Below, piece after piece: positions 8,257 through 16,884 of a stretch of 64,000 nt of DNA (position 1 is its first letter; each line of letters begins with the position of its first letter). Under the pieces are notes generated by a model. The model worked only from the letters and a program-made list of their open reading frames with translations, made no database searches and was not told the DNA's origin. Location: assembly GCF_001584185.1 (NCBI RefSeq), contig NZ_CP013234.1, positions 4,526,001 to 4,590,000 of the forward strand, written 5' to 3'. The position numbers and the translations under genes are program-made. The stretch is from Collimonas pratensis. Its GTDB lineage: Bacteria; Pseudomonadota; Gammaproteobacteria; Burkholderiales; Burkholderiaceae_D.

Positions 8257-8739
8257 ATGACGATCAGAAATCTCTTTATCTGTTGCCTGGCGTTGTTGCT
8301 GGCAGCCTGCGGCGGCACCGGTTCGGTCCGCCCCGGCTCTGAGGACAACACGCCGATCAGCGATAAGGGCAACGATATCGTCATCTACTCGCTGGGCCTG
8401 ATCGACACCAATTACCGCTTCGGCGGCAAGAATCCGGAAGCCGGACTCGATTGCAGCGGCATGGTCAGCTATGTCTACCGCCAGGCGGCCGGCCTCAAGG
8501 TCAGCGGCAGCGCGGCGGACATCGCGCGCCAGGGCCGCGCCATCACCAAGGCCGAGCTGCGGCCGGGCGACCTGGTGTTCTTCAACACCATGCACCGGGC
8601 GTTTTCGCATGTCGGCATCTACATCGGCGACGGCCGCTTCATCAATGCACCGTCGACCAACGGCAAGGTGCGCATAGACCGTCTCGACAATAGTTATTAT
8701 GCGGCGCGCTTTGAAGCGGTCCGCAGATATTTTGACTAA
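8257..8739 (+). CDS. NlpC/P60 family cell-wall hydrolase lipoprotein
   Basis: A 160-residue predicted lipoprotein. The signal peptide ends in the lipobox LLAAC (Cys about residue 17), so it should be anchored to a membrane. The mature part is a C40 (NlpC/P60) peptidase domain: catalytic cysteine in LDCSGMVSYVYRQAAG and the histidine in FSHVGIYIGDGRFINAP, with ELRPGDLVFF between them. Such enzymes cleave peptide cross-links or stem peptides in peptidoglycan (compare E. coli Spr/MepS). The start was taken at ATG 8257, just before the signal peptide. It probably shares a transcript with argD, and both end at the terminator at 8781-8818. Confidence 0.85.
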   Translation: MTIRNLFICCLALLLAACGGTGSVRPGSEDNTPISDKGNDIVIYSLGLIDTNYRFGGKNPEAGLDCSGMVSYVYRQAAGLKVSGSAADIARQGRAITKAELRPGDLVFFNTMHRAFSHVGIYIGDGRFINAPSTNGKVRIDRLDNSYYAARFEAVRRYFD

Positions 8740-8780
8740 CTACCGCGACTGATTACCACTGATTGATGCGCAATAATAAA

Positions 8781-8818
8781 AACGCCGCTCCGATGCAAAT
8801 CGGCGCGGCGTTTTTTTT
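8781..8818 (+). terminator. Intrinsic terminator after argD/NlpC unit
   Basis: AACGCCGC pairs with GCGGCGTT across a GC-rich loop and is followed by eight T. A run of A on the other side lets it work for the minus-strand lpdA transcript as well. Confidence 0.85.
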
Positions 8819-8911
8819 GTAGGGTGGGCAGGTTTTTCTGCCCACGCTGAATGGAGATAGGCGACACCGGCAAAATTTGCGATCCGCGTGGGCACGGGAT
8901 GCCCACCCTAC
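8819..8911. repeat. GTAGGGTGGGCA palindromic repeat (REP-like), copy 1
   Basis: It starts with GTAGGGTGGGCA and ends with its reverse complement TGCCCACCCTAC. Each end carries a small internal hairpin (GGGCA...TGCCC and GTGGGCA...TGCCCAC). Related copies are at 11700-11765, 53643-53724 and 58371-58491. Copies 1 and 3 share an identical 19-nt block, TTTCTGCCCACGCTGAATG. Confidence 0.85.
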
Positions 8912-8918
8912 CACCTGC

Positions 8919-11015
8919 TTATTTTTTCTTTGGAATGAACAGGTCGGTAATCGTACCCAAGCCCATTTCAGCCGCAAACATTGGCGTTTCAGACAAGGTC
9001 GGGTGAGCATGGATGGTCAGCGCCAGGTCTTCCAGGTCGGCGCCCATTTCCATCGCCAGCACGGTTTCCGCCAGCAGCTCGCCGGCATTCACGCCGACAA
9101 TGCCGGCGCCGATGATGCGCTTGGTGCTTGGATCCCACAGCAGCTTGGTCATGCCGTCGTCGCGTCCCATCGCCAGCGCGCGGCCGCTTGCCGCCCATGG
9201 GAAATTGGCTTTTTCAAACGGGATGCCCTTGGCCTTGGCTTCGGTTTCGGTCAGACCCATCCAGGCGATTTCCGGATCGGTGTAAGCCACCGAAGGAATC
9301 GTCATGGCGTCGAATTCCACCTTGTGGCCGGCGATCACTTCGGCGGCAACCTTGGCTTCATTGGTGGCTTTGTGCGCCAGCATCGGATCGCCGCAGATGT
9401 CGCCGATGGCGAAGATGTGCGAAACGTTGGTGCGCTGTTGCTTGTTGGCCGGAATGAAGCCGCGCTCGTTGACGATGACGCCGGCCTTTTCGGCAGCGAT
9501 TTCCTTGCCATTAGGACGACGACCGACTGCCACCAGCACCATGTCGTAGAGTTGCGGTTCCGGTACTGCCGGCGCGCTGCTGTCGGCGCCTTCAAAGGTC
9601 GCGCGCAGGCCTTCTTTCAAGGCTTCCAGCTTGGTCACCTTGGTTTTCAGGTGGATCGCTTCGTAGCGTTTCTCGATGCGCTTCTGCAGCGGCTTGACGA
9701 CATCGCGGTCGGCGGCAGGGATCAGGCCATCAGCAAACTCAACCACGGTGACCTTGGAACCCAGCGCGTCATACACACAAGCCATTTCGAGGCCGATGAT
9801 GCCACCGCCGATGACCAGCAATTTCTTCGGAATCTGGCGCAGCTCCAGTGCGCCGGTGGAATCGATCAGGCGCGGATCGTCGTAAGGGAAGCCAGGAATT
9901 TTGGCGACCGAAGAACCGGCTGCAATGATGGCATTCTTGAAGCCGACCACCTTCGGACCATCCGCGGTTTCCACGGTGATCGTGTTGGCCGAGCTGAATG
10001 CGCCCTTACCGGTCAGTACCTGCACCTTGCGCGCCTTGGCCAGCCCGTTCAAGCCGCCGGTCAGCTTCTTGATGACGCTTTCTTTCCAGCCGCGCAGCGC
10101 ATCGATATCGATTTCCGGGGCCGACATCTTGACGCCGAAATGCGCCATTTCTTCCGCTTCGGTGATGACCTTGGCTGCGTGCAGTAAAGCCTTGGACGGG
10201 ATACAGCCGACGTTCAGGCAGACGCCGCCGAGACTAGGATAACGCTCGATCATGACCACGCTCTGGCCAAGGTCGGCAGCGCGGAACGCTGCGGTATACC
10301 CGCCAGGACCGGCGCCCAGCACCACGGTATCGCACTCGACATCGACCTTGCCGCCAAAACTGGCAGCCGCCGGAGCGGCAACGGCCGATGCGGCTGGCGC
10401 TGCTGCCGGCGCCGGCGCAGCAGCAGGTGCGGCAGCACCAGTAGTTTCCAGCAGCACGACCACGGAACCTTCGCTGACCTTGTCGCCGACCTTGACTTTG
10501 ACTTCCTTGATGACACCGGCCTGGCTGGATGGGATTTCCATGCTGGCCTTGTCTGATTCGACCGTGATCAGCGACTGGTCGACCTTGACCGTATCGCCAG
10601 CCTTGACCATCAGTTCGATGACGTCGACTTCCTTGACGTCGCCTATATCCGGCACCTTGATTTCAATCGTGCTGGCGACGCCGGCCGCGGCAGGCGCCGC
10701 GGGGGCGGCTGCCGATGCAGGAGCTGCGGCCGCCGGTGCTGCAGCTGCGGCCGGCGCTGCCGCTGGAGCTGCTGCAGCCGCGGCTTCCAGCACCAGCACC
10801 AGCGAACCTTCGCTGACTTTGTCGCCAACCTTGACCTTGATTTCCTTGATGACGCCAGCCTGGTTCGACGGGATTTCCATGCTGGCCTTGTCGGACTCGA
10901 CCGTGATCAGCGACTGGTCGACCTTGACCGTATCGCCGACCTTGACCATCAGTTCGATAACTTCAACTTCTTTGACGTCGCCGATATCCGGGACCTTGAC
11001 TTCAACCATGCTCAT
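8919..11015 (-). CDS. lpdA: Dihydrolipoyl dehydrogenase (E3) with two N-terminal lipoyl domains
   Basis: A 698-residue E3 subunit of pyruvate dehydrogenase that reoxidises dihydrolipoyl groups with NAD+. There are two tandem biotinyl/lipoyl domains (residues about 1-77 and 116-190) with lipoyl-lysines K43 and K156 in [11 protein letters not shown]. They are joined by Ala/Pro-rich flexible linkers. The flavoprotein follows: FAD motif GAGPGG (about 234-239), redox disulfide CLNVGC (C266/C271), the NAD motif [12 protein letters not shown] and the dimerisation domain with HAHPTLSE (catalytic His). E3 is normally about 470 residues. One lipoyl domain on E3 is known in Ralstonia and Neisseria, but two is unusual. 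A GGAG Shine-Dalgarno precedes the ATG by about 8 nt. Confidence 0.95.
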   Translation of the reverse strand: MSMVEVKVPDIGDVKEVEVIELMVKVGDTVKVDQSLITVESDKASMEIPSNQAGVIKEIKVKVGDKVSEGSLVLVLEAAAAAAPAAAPAAAAAPAAAAPASAAAPAAPAAAGVASTIEIKVPDIGDVKEVDVIELMVKAGDTVKVDQSLITVESDKASMEIPSSQAGVIKEVKVKVGDKVSEGSVVVLLETTGAAAPAAAPAPAAAPAASAVAAPAAASFGGKVDVECDTVVLGAGPGGYTAAFRAADLGQSVVMIERYPSLGGVCLNVGCIPSKALLHAAKVITEAEEMAHFGVKMSAPEIDIDALRGWKESVIKKLTGGLNGLAKARKVQVLTGKGAFSSANTITVETADGPKVVGFKNAIIAAGSSVAKIPGFPYDDPRLIDSTGALELRQIPKKLLVIGGGIIGLEMACVYDALGSKVTVVEFADGLIPAADRDVVKPLQKRIEKRYEAIHLKTKVTKLEALKEGLRATFEGADSSAPAVPEPQLYDMVLVAVGRRPNGKEIAAEKAGVIVNERGFIPANKQQRTNVSHIFAIGDICGDPMLAHKATNEAKVAAEVIAGHKVEFDAMTIPSVAYTDPEIAWMGLTETEAKAKGIPFEKANFPWAASGRALAMGRDDGMTKLLWDPSTKRIIGAGIVGVNAGELLAETVLAMEMGADLEDLALTIHAHPTLSETPMFAAEMGLGTITDLFIPKKK

Positions 11016-11098
11016 AGCGTTTGCTCCGTGCTCTCTTCCTGCGGGAAGAAGATATGTGTGTGGTGTGTGATGTGGTGTGGCGATGCCTTGCGCGCCGC

Positions 11099-11668
11099 TC
11101 AGGATTTCATTTCAAAACTGTGAATGCGCAGCGGCGTGGCAGAACTCTTGTCGAACTCGACGCCGGCGTGCACGCCGATCTCGGCAATCCGCTGGGCGCT
11201 GAGATCCTGCTCGTAGACCGCATACATCGCGCCCAGGGCAAAATTGCGGCCGCTGCCTATGCCCCAGAAACGGTCGAAGCTGAACACCTCGCGATACGAA
11301 TACACGCCAAAAATACCGTACGGATTGGCGATCAACGCGGTGATCTGCGACGATTCGTAAGGGTCGTCCTCGTCTTCCTTGGTGTTCAGGAAATACTGAT
11401 CCTTGAGGATGCCGTGCACCTTGGAAAAAGTTTCAAACACCTCTTCGCGGTTAGTCAGCTTGCAGTCTTCGCCCATGCCGGTCAACAGCTTGCGCATCAC
11501 CGGGAAATGGGCGGCAGTGCCGGCCAGGGTGATATACGAATCTCCGACCTGGAAGATCTTGTTGTTGACCTCATAGGCGTGCGACAAGCGGGTATCGCCG
11601 AATGTCACCAGCGAGTCCGACGCAATCGCGATCTGCCCATTTTTTTTGACGACAACACAGGTAGTCAT
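11099..11668 (-). CDS. Proteasome-family Ntn hydrolase (beta-proteobacterial proteasome homologue, BPH)
   Basis: A 189-residue protein. If the initiator Met is removed from [11 protein letters not shown], Thr1 is exposed exactly as in HslV (TTIVSVRRNG). Asp17 ([11 protein letters not shown]) and a lysine in VNNKI take the places of HslV Asp17 and Lys33. The later segment [20 protein letters not shown] matches the HslV/proteasome helix region GSGGNYA. The length (174 in HslV) and its presence in Burkholderiales fit the BPH family described as a double-ring tetradecamer, distinct from HslV and Anbu. The ATG at 11668 was chosen over an upstream one (11692) because it places Thr at position 2. 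It lies between aceF and lpdA on the same strand. No hslU is beside it. Confidence 0.8.
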   Translation of the reverse strand: MTTCVVVKKNGQIAIASDSLVTFGDTRLSHAYEVNNKIFQVGDSYITLAGTAAHFPVMRKLLTGMGEDCKLTNREEVFETFSKVHGILKDQYFLNTKEDEDDPYESSQITALIANPYGIFGVYSYREVFSFDRFWGIGSGRNFALGAMYAVYEQDLSAQRIAEIGVHAGVEFDKSSATPLRIHSFEMKS

Positions 11669-11699
11669 AGTTGTTCTCCATCGGTTTGCCAAACGACCG

Positions 11700-11765
11700 G
11701 TAGGGTGGGCACGAAGTGCCCACGCGGCAATATGTATCCGCGTGGGTATTGCATGCCCACCCTAC
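11700..11765. repeat. GTAGGGTGGGCA palindromic repeat (REP-like), copy 2
   Basis: A 66-bp compact copy with terminal inverted arms GTAGGGTGGGC / GCCCACCCTAC and inner arms GTGCCCACGCGG / CCGCGTGGGTA. It ends 1 nt before the aceF stop codon, between aceF and the proteasome homologue. Confidence 0.85.
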
Positions 11766-11766
11766 A

Positions 11767-13101
11767 TCACAACAATGTCTTGCGCATGTCGCCCAGCACG
11801 TCGGCCAGGTAGACGCTGAAGCGCGCACCCATGGCGCCGTCGACCACGCGGTGGTCGTAGGACAGGGAGGTCGGCATCATCAGGCGCGGCACGAACTGCT
11901 TGCCGTCCCAGACCGGCTTCATCGAGGCCTTCGACAAACCCAGGATCGCGACTTCAGGCGCATTGATGATCGGCGTGAAAGCCGTGCCACCGATGCCGCC
12001 CAACGACGAAATGGTGAAGGTCGCGCCTTGCATGTCGGCCGGCTTCAGCTTGCCGTCGCGCGCCTGAGCTGACAATTCGCCCATTTCCTGGGCGATCTGG
12101 CCGATGCCCTTCTTGTCGGCATCCTTGATCACCGGGACCACCAGGCCGTTCGGCGTGTCGGCGGCAAAACCGATGTTGTAGTACTGCTTGAGGATCAGGT
12201 TTTCACCCTTGCCGTCGAGCGAGGCATTGAATGCCGGGAATTTCTTCAGCGCCGCGACGCTGGCTTTGATCACGAACGCCAGCATGGTCAGCTTGACCGG
12301 CGACTTGGCCTTGGCGTAGCTGTCGTTGGCTTGCTTGCGGAATTCTTCCAGCTCGGTGATATCGGCTTCGTCGAACTGCGTGACGTGCGGAATCATGACC
12401 CAGTTGCGGTGCAGGTTCGGACCGCTGAGCTTCTTGATGCGCGACAATGGCAGCAGTTCGGTCGGACCTTGCTTGCTGAAATCCAGCGATGGCCATGCCA
12501 GCAGGTCCAGGCCGACACCGCTGCCACCCTTGGCCGCTGCAGCGCCGTTGGTGTTTGCCGTACCGGCGATCACGCCCTTGACATAGTTCTGTACATCTTC
12601 GTGGGTGATGCGGGCCTTGATGCCGGTGCCGGCGACTTTGCTCAGGTCGACACCCAGCTCGCGCGCGAATTTGCGTACCGATGGCGATGCATGCGGGATG
12701 CTGCCGCCGGCTGGCGCCGGGGCTGCTGCTACCGGTGCAGGAGCCGCAGGCGCTGGCGCCGGTGCACTTGTTGCTGCTGGCGCAGGAGCCGGAGCTGCTG
12801 CTGCCGGCGTTGCGGCTGGTGCAGGCGCCGCAGCCGGAGCGCTGGCCGGGGCTGCCGCGGCTGCATCGGATTCCAGCACCAGCACCAAAGTGCCTTCCTT
12901 GACCTTGTCGCCCAGCTTGACTTTCAATTCCTTGATCACGCCCGCGTGGCTGGACGGGATTTCCATGCTGGCCTTGTCGGATTCGACCGTGATCAGCGAC
13001 TGGTCGACCTTGACCGTATCGCCGACCTTGACCATCAATTCAATGACTTCAACTTCACTGACGTCGCCGATATCCGGGACTTTGACTTCCACCATACTCA
13101 T
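11767..13101 (-). CDS. aceF: Dihydrolipoyllysine acetyltransferase (E2 of pyruvate dehydrogenase)
   Basis: A 444-residue E2 core subunit that transfers the acetyl group from lipoyl-lysine to CoA. It has one lipoyl domain (residues 1-77, lipoyl K43), a long Ala/Pro linker (about 80-140), a peripheral subunit-binding domain (SVRKFARELGVDLSKVAGTG) and an acyltransferase domain with the catalytic SYDHRVVDG (His417). It has only one lipoyl domain where E. coli E2 has three. The neighbouring E3 carries two instead. The N-terminal about 45 codons are nearly identical in DNA to those of lpdA. It lies downstream of aceE by 130 bp on the same strand. Confidence 0.96.
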   Translation of the reverse strand: MSMVEVKVPDIGDVSEVEVIELMVKVGDTVKVDQSLITVESDKASMEIPSSHAGVIKELKVKLGDKVKEGTLVLVLESDAAAAAPASAPAAAPAPAATPAAAAPAPAPAATSAPAPAPAAPAPVAAAPAPAGGSIPHASPSVRKFARELGVDLSKVAGTGIKARITHEDVQNYVKGVIAGTANTNGAAAAKGGSGVGLDLLAWPSLDFSKQGPTELLPLSRIKKLSGPNLHRNWVMIPHVTQFDEADITELEEFRKQANDSYAKAKSPVKLTMLAFVIKASVAALKKFPAFNASLDGKGENLILKQYYNIGFAADTPNGLVVPVIKDADKKGIGQIAQEMGELSAQARDGKLKPADMQGATFTISSLGGIGGTAFTPIINAPEVAILGLSKASMKPVWDGKQFVPRLMMPTSLSYDHRVVDGAMGARFSVYLADVLGDMRKTLL

Positions 13102-13231
13102 CGCTTAGCTCCATTCATTCTGCCCGCTGCATATCACGGGCCTGAGTTTCTTTTCAGAAAGTTCAGGCCCGCGTAGGCAGCCGTGGAAATTTTAATACTG
13201 GCTGTTTATCCAGTGATTAACACCAGTACCT

Positions 13232-15928
13232 TTATTGCGTGACCGGATTCGGCTTGTCCGGATTGATACCATACTTGGTAATCGCATCGGCCACAACCGA
13301 GGCCTTGATCTTGCCTTCGTCGGCCAGTGCCTTCAGTGCCGCCACAGCCACATAGTAGCGGTTGACTTCAAAGAATTCACGCAGCTTGGCGCGGGTATCG
13401 GAACGGCCGAAACCGTCGGTGCCCAGCACCTTGAAAGTGCGGCCGGCCGGCACAAAGGCGCGGGTCTGCTCGGCGAAGGTGCGCATGTAGTCGGTAGAGA
13501 CGATGATCGGGCCGCTGGTGCCTTGCAGGCACTGGGTGATGTGCGCCACGCGCGGGGTATCCGTCGGGTGCAGCATGTTCCAGCGTTCCACATCCTGGCC
13601 ATCACGCGCCAGCAGGGTGAACGATGGCGCCGACCAGACATCGGCATCCACGCCCCAGTCGCTGGCCAGCAATGCCGCGCCTTCGATCACTTCGCGCAGG
13701 ATAGTGCCGGAACCCATCAGCTGGACGCGCTGCTTGTTCTTCTTGCCGCCTTCCTGCAGCAGGTAGAGACCCTTGATGATGCCCTCTTCCTGGCCTTCCT
13801 TCAGGCCCGGATGACTGTAGTTCTCGTTCATCAGCGTCAGGTAGTAGAACACGTCTTCCTGGTTGGTGACCATGCGGCGCAAGCCGTCATGCATGATGAC
13901 TGCCACTTCGTGCGAGAAGGTCGGATCGTAAGGCACGCAGTTCGGGATGGTCGACGCCAGCACATGGCTGTGGCCGTCTTCGTGCTGCAAGCCTTCGCCG
14001 TTCAAGGTGGTACGGCCGGCAGTGCCGCCCAGCAGGAAGCCGCGGGCACGCATGTCGCCGGCAGCCCAGGCCAGATCACCGATACGCTGCAGGCCGAACA
14101 TCGAGTAGTAGGTGTAGAACGGGATCATGACCCGGTTGTTGGTCGAGTACGAAGTCGCCGCGGCAATCCACGAACTCATGCCGCCGGCTTCGTTGATCCC
14201 CTCTTGCAAGATCTGACCCGCCTTGTCTTCACGGTAGTACATCACCTGGTCTTTATCGACCGGCTCGTACAGCTGGCCGACCTGGCTGAAAATACCGATC
14301 TGGCGGAACAAGCCTTCCATGCCGAAGGTACGCGACTCGTCGACCATGATCGGCACGACGCGCTGGCCCAGGCTCGGGTCGCGCAGCAGCGTGTTGAGGA
14401 TACGAACGTAAGCCTGGGTAGTGGAAATCTCGCGGCCTTCCGCGGTTGGTTCCAGCGCGCCCTTGAATGCCGACAGTTCCGGCACGACCAATACTTCGTC
14501 GGCTTTCTGGCGGCGCTGCGGCAGGTAGCCGCCCAGCGCTTTGCGGCGGGCATGCAGGTACTGCATTTCCGGGGTGTCGTCAGCAGGCTTGAAGAACGGC
14601 ACGCTCGGCAGCTGTTCGTCGGAAATCGGCAGCTGGAAGCGGTCGCGCATGGCCTTGATGGCTTCGTCGTCCAGCTTCTTGGTGTTGTGCGCGGTGTTGC
14701 GCGCTTCGCCCGATTTGCCGAAGCCGTAGCCCTTGATGCTCTTGACCAGCAACACGGTCGGCTGGCCCTTGTGTTCTTGCGCTACCTTGAAAGCAGCGTA
14801 GATCTTGTGCGGATCGTGGCCGCCGCGGGTCAGGTGCCAGATGTCGTCGTCGGACATCTTGCTGACCAGTTCCAGCAATTTCGGATGCTTGCCGAAGAAG
14901 TGCTTGCGTACGAACGCGCCATCCTTGGCCTTGTAGTTCTGGTATTCGCCGTCGACGGTTTCCATCATCACGCGCTGCAGGATACCTTCCTTGTCGCGCG
15001 CCAGCAGGTCGTCCCAGCCTGCGCCCCAGATAACCTTGACCACGTTCCAGCCGGCGCCGCGGAAATCGCTTTCCAGTTCCTGGATGATCTTGCCGTTGCC
15101 GCGTACCGGACCGTCCAGGCGTTGCAGATTACAGTTGACCACGATCACCAGGTTGTCCAGACGCTCGCGGCCGGCCATGCCGATCGCGCCCATCGATTCC
15201 GGTTCGTCCATTTCGCCGTCGCCGCAGAAGGCCCAGACCTTGCGGTTGGCGGTATCGGCGATGCTGCGTGCATGCAGATATTTGAGGAAGCGCGCCTGGT
15301 AGATCGCCATCAGCGGCCCCAGGCCCATCGATACGGTAGGGAATTGCCAGAAATCCGGCATCAGCTTCGGATGCGGGTAGGAAGACAGGCCGTTGCCGTC
15401 GACTTCGCGGCGGAAATGCAGCAGTTGCTCTTCAGTCAGGCGGCCTTCGAGGAAAGCGCGTGCGTAAATGCCTGGCGACGAGTGACCCTGGATGTACAGC
15501 AGGTCACCGCCATGGTTTTCGGACGGAGCATGCCAGAAATGGTTGAAGCCGATGCCGAGCATGTTGGCCAGCGAGGCAAAGCTGGACAGATGGCCGCCCA
15601 GGTCGCCGTCGAGACGGTTAGCCTTGACCACCATCGCCATCGCATTCCAGCGCATCCACGAGCGCAGGCGCTCTTCGATCTCCAGATCGCCGGGGCAATG
15701 TTCACCCATGTGGGCCGGGATGGTGTTGACGTAAGCGGTGTTGCTGGAAAATGGGATCTGGGCGCCGCGGCGGCGCGCCAGGTCAACCATTCTTTCCATC
15801 AGATAATGGGCGCGTTCAGGGCCCTCGGTTTCAATCACAGCTTCGAGCGCATCAAGCCATTCTTGGGTTTCTATGACGTCTGGATCGTTGGCGGCCTGGG
15901 CCAAAACCTGGTCGAGCTGGGCTGACAT
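13232..15928 (-). CDS. aceE: Pyruvate dehydrogenase E1 component, homodimeric
   Basis: An 898-residue thiamine-diphosphate enzyme that decarboxylates pyruvate and acetylates E2 lipoyl groups. The length and features match E. coli AceE (887): substrate channel HSSPGIYARAFLEGRLTEEQ, ThDP/Mg motif CGDGEMDEPES ... NCNLQRLDG and the inner-loop region GRTTLNGEGLQHEDGHS. It is the first gene of the pdh unit aceE-aceF-BPH-lpdA. The start codon has AGGAG 10 nt upstream. A palindromic operator-like region lies 130-150 nt upstream. Confidence 0.97.
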   Translation of the reverse strand: MSAQLDQVLAQAANDPDVIETQEWLDALEAVIETEGPERAHYLMERMVDLARRRGAQIPFSSNTAYVNTIPAHMGEHCPGDLEIEERLRSWMRWNAMAMVVKANRLDGDLGGHLSSFASLANMLGIGFNHFWHAPSENHGGDLLYIQGHSSPGIYARAFLEGRLTEEQLLHFRREVDGNGLSSYPHPKLMPDFWQFPTVSMGLGPLMAIYQARFLKYLHARSIADTANRKVWAFCGDGEMDEPESMGAIGMAGRERLDNLVIVVNCNLQRLDGPVRGNGKIIQELESDFRGAGWNVVKVIWGAGWDDLLARDKEGILQRVMMETVDGEYQNYKAKDGAFVRKHFFGKHPKLLELVSKMSDDDIWHLTRGGHDPHKIYAAFKVAQEHKGQPTVLLVKSIKGYGFGKSGEARNTAHNTKKLDDEAIKAMRDRFQLPISDEQLPSVPFFKPADDTPEMQYLHARRKALGGYLPQRRQKADEVLVVPELSAFKGALEPTAEGREISTTQAYVRILNTLLRDPSLGQRVVPIMVDESRTFGMEGLFRQIGIFSQVGQLYEPVDKDQVMYYREDKAGQILQEGINEAGGMSSWIAAATSYSTNNRVMIPFYTYYSMFGLQRIGDLAWAAGDMRARGFLLGGTAGRTTLNGEGLQHEDGHSHVLASTIPNCVPYDPTFSHEVAVIMHDGLRRMVTNQEDVFYYLTLMNENYSHPGLKEGQEEGIIKGLYLLQEGGKKNKQRVQLMGSGTILREVIEGAALLASDWGVDADVWSAPSFTLLARDGQDVERWNMLHPTDTPRVAHITQCLQGTSGPIIVSTDYMRTFAEQTRAFVPAGRTFKVLGTDGFGRSDTRAKLREFFEVNRYYVAVAALKALADEGKIKASVVADAITKYGINPDKPNPVTQ

Positions 15929-16058
15929 GCTGAGTCTCCTGAATTTGTGCGCCTGTCCAATTTAGCATTGGATTAGCGGGTTGGGTCGCAAGCATCTACA
16001 TCGCTTCGTAGACGGACGCCAAATTCTAACAGGAGTTTTTTCCATTTCCAAATAGCGA

Positions 16059-16080
16059 TATGACGTTTCATATTATGAAA
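16059..16080. promoter_or_regulatory. Overlapping palindromes upstream of aceE, possible operator
   Basis: TTTCATA-T-TATGAAA at 16066-16080 is a perfect 7-bp inverted repeat. It overlaps ATATGA-CGTT-TCATAT (16059-16074), also perfect. The pair is about 140 nt before the aceE start, in a 460-bp AT-rich spacer, and is a candidate repressor or activator site. TTTCATATTATGAAA-like palindromes recall IclR-family sites, but the regulator is not known. Confidence 0.45.
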
Positions 16081-16198
16081 ATATGCTGCATAGCAAGGCA
16101 GATCTTCAAAAAAATCTCTGTCCGAAAAGTAATGTCATTGGTCTATAAGCAAAATATGCAGACTTATTCATATGGCGCGGCGCAACAATAGTTACATA

Positions 16199-16226
16199 TT
16201 GACATCGACATTTTCTGACTTATAGT
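16199..16226 (+). promoter_or_regulatory. Possible plus-strand promoter, short unit ending at 16295
   Basis: A perfect TTGACA (16199-16204) lies 16 nt from TATAGT (16221-16226). It points away from aceE toward a terminator hairpin that begins about 30 nt after the predicted start, so the product would be only about 60 nt. It may be a small RNA or a chance match in AT-rich DNA. Confidence 0.35.
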
Positions 16227-16260
16227 CAATTCGATATAAAGAGTCCGATAAATCTAAATA

Positions 16261-16295
16261 AAAAAGCGCTGGGCCAAAAATGGCCAGCGCTTTTT
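16261..16295. terminator. Bidirectional intrinsic terminator
   Basis: AAAAAGCGCTGG / CCAGCGCTTTTT form a 12-bp stem with T and A tracts on both sides. It ends the minus-strand unit of the periplasmic protein at 16389-16835. Confidence 0.85.
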
Positions 16296-16388
16296 ATTTC
16301 CCGAAATACCGTTTTCAAGGAATGCAAAACCGTATTTCGTTCTTTCCAGCAATTTTCGCAATACGGGTGAGCTGCCCGGCAGCTTATC

Positions 16389-16835
16389 TCAATTAGCAAT
16401 CTTGACGAAATCGCCCTTCAAGGCGACGCCAGCCATGATCGCTCCGGCATGGCATTCGAATTCGGTCGGGCTCGAATGTTCGACATTATTGTAATTGCTC
16501 ACGATATTGGTGACCGCGTTCGCACCAAGGTTCTGCGCGCGCTTTTGCAAACTTAGCATGGCCGACAGGAAGGCCCAGTTGCAGGCTTTTTCATCCGACT
16601 TGCCAAAGGCATTGGTTTTCTGGCTGGTCTTGTCACTACCCAGTTTCTCCTGCACTGCCGGCGTCGGCTGGCTGCCGAAATAAAAGCGGACACCCTCCCC
16701 CAGGCGGGTCTTGGCATCGTTATCCGCCATCGCCGCAGCCAGCGGCAGCATCACCACCCGGTCAGCGGCCAGTACCGGCGCTGCGCTCGACAACATTCCC
16801 GCGGCCGCAGCCACCATCAAAATCAGTTTTTTCAT
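16389..16835 (-). CDS. Small periplasmic protein of unknown function
   Basis: A 148-residue exported protein with a clear Sec signal peptide (MKKLILMVAAAAGMLSSAAP, cleavage after about residue 23, ALA). The mature domain has two cysteines (KACNWAF and FECHAG) and a C-terminal stretch LGANAVTNIVSNYNNVE followed by GAIMAGVALKGDFVKI. This resembles small proteins often labelled excinuclease ATPase subunit or YbjQ/heavy-metal-binding-like, a label not supported by function. The start was placed at ATG 16835 because the signal peptide begins there. It stands alone, ended by the hairpin at 16261-16295. Confidence 0.75.
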   Translation of the reverse strand: MKKLILMVAAAAGMLSSAAPVLAADRVVMLPLAAAMADNDAKTRLGEGVRFYFGSQPTPAVQEKLGSDKTSQKTNAFGKSDEKACNWAFLSAMLSLQKRAQNLGANAVTNIVSNYNNVEHSSPTEFECHAGAIMAGVALKGDFVKIAN

Positions 16836-16884
16836 TTTTTCCCTTGGGTTGATAAATTCAGAAATGCCGTGATACGACACTAGA

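Noticed and set aside
11641..11692. Upstream start (11692) for the proteasome homologue
   Set aside because: It would bury the catalytic Thr inside the protein; the ATG at 11668 leaves Thr at position 1 after Met removal.
13235..15925. An 896-codon open frame on the plus strand opposite aceE
   Set aside because: It is an antisense shadow of aceE caused by high GC codon bias; its His/Gln/Arg-rich composition has no domain and it has no ribosome site.
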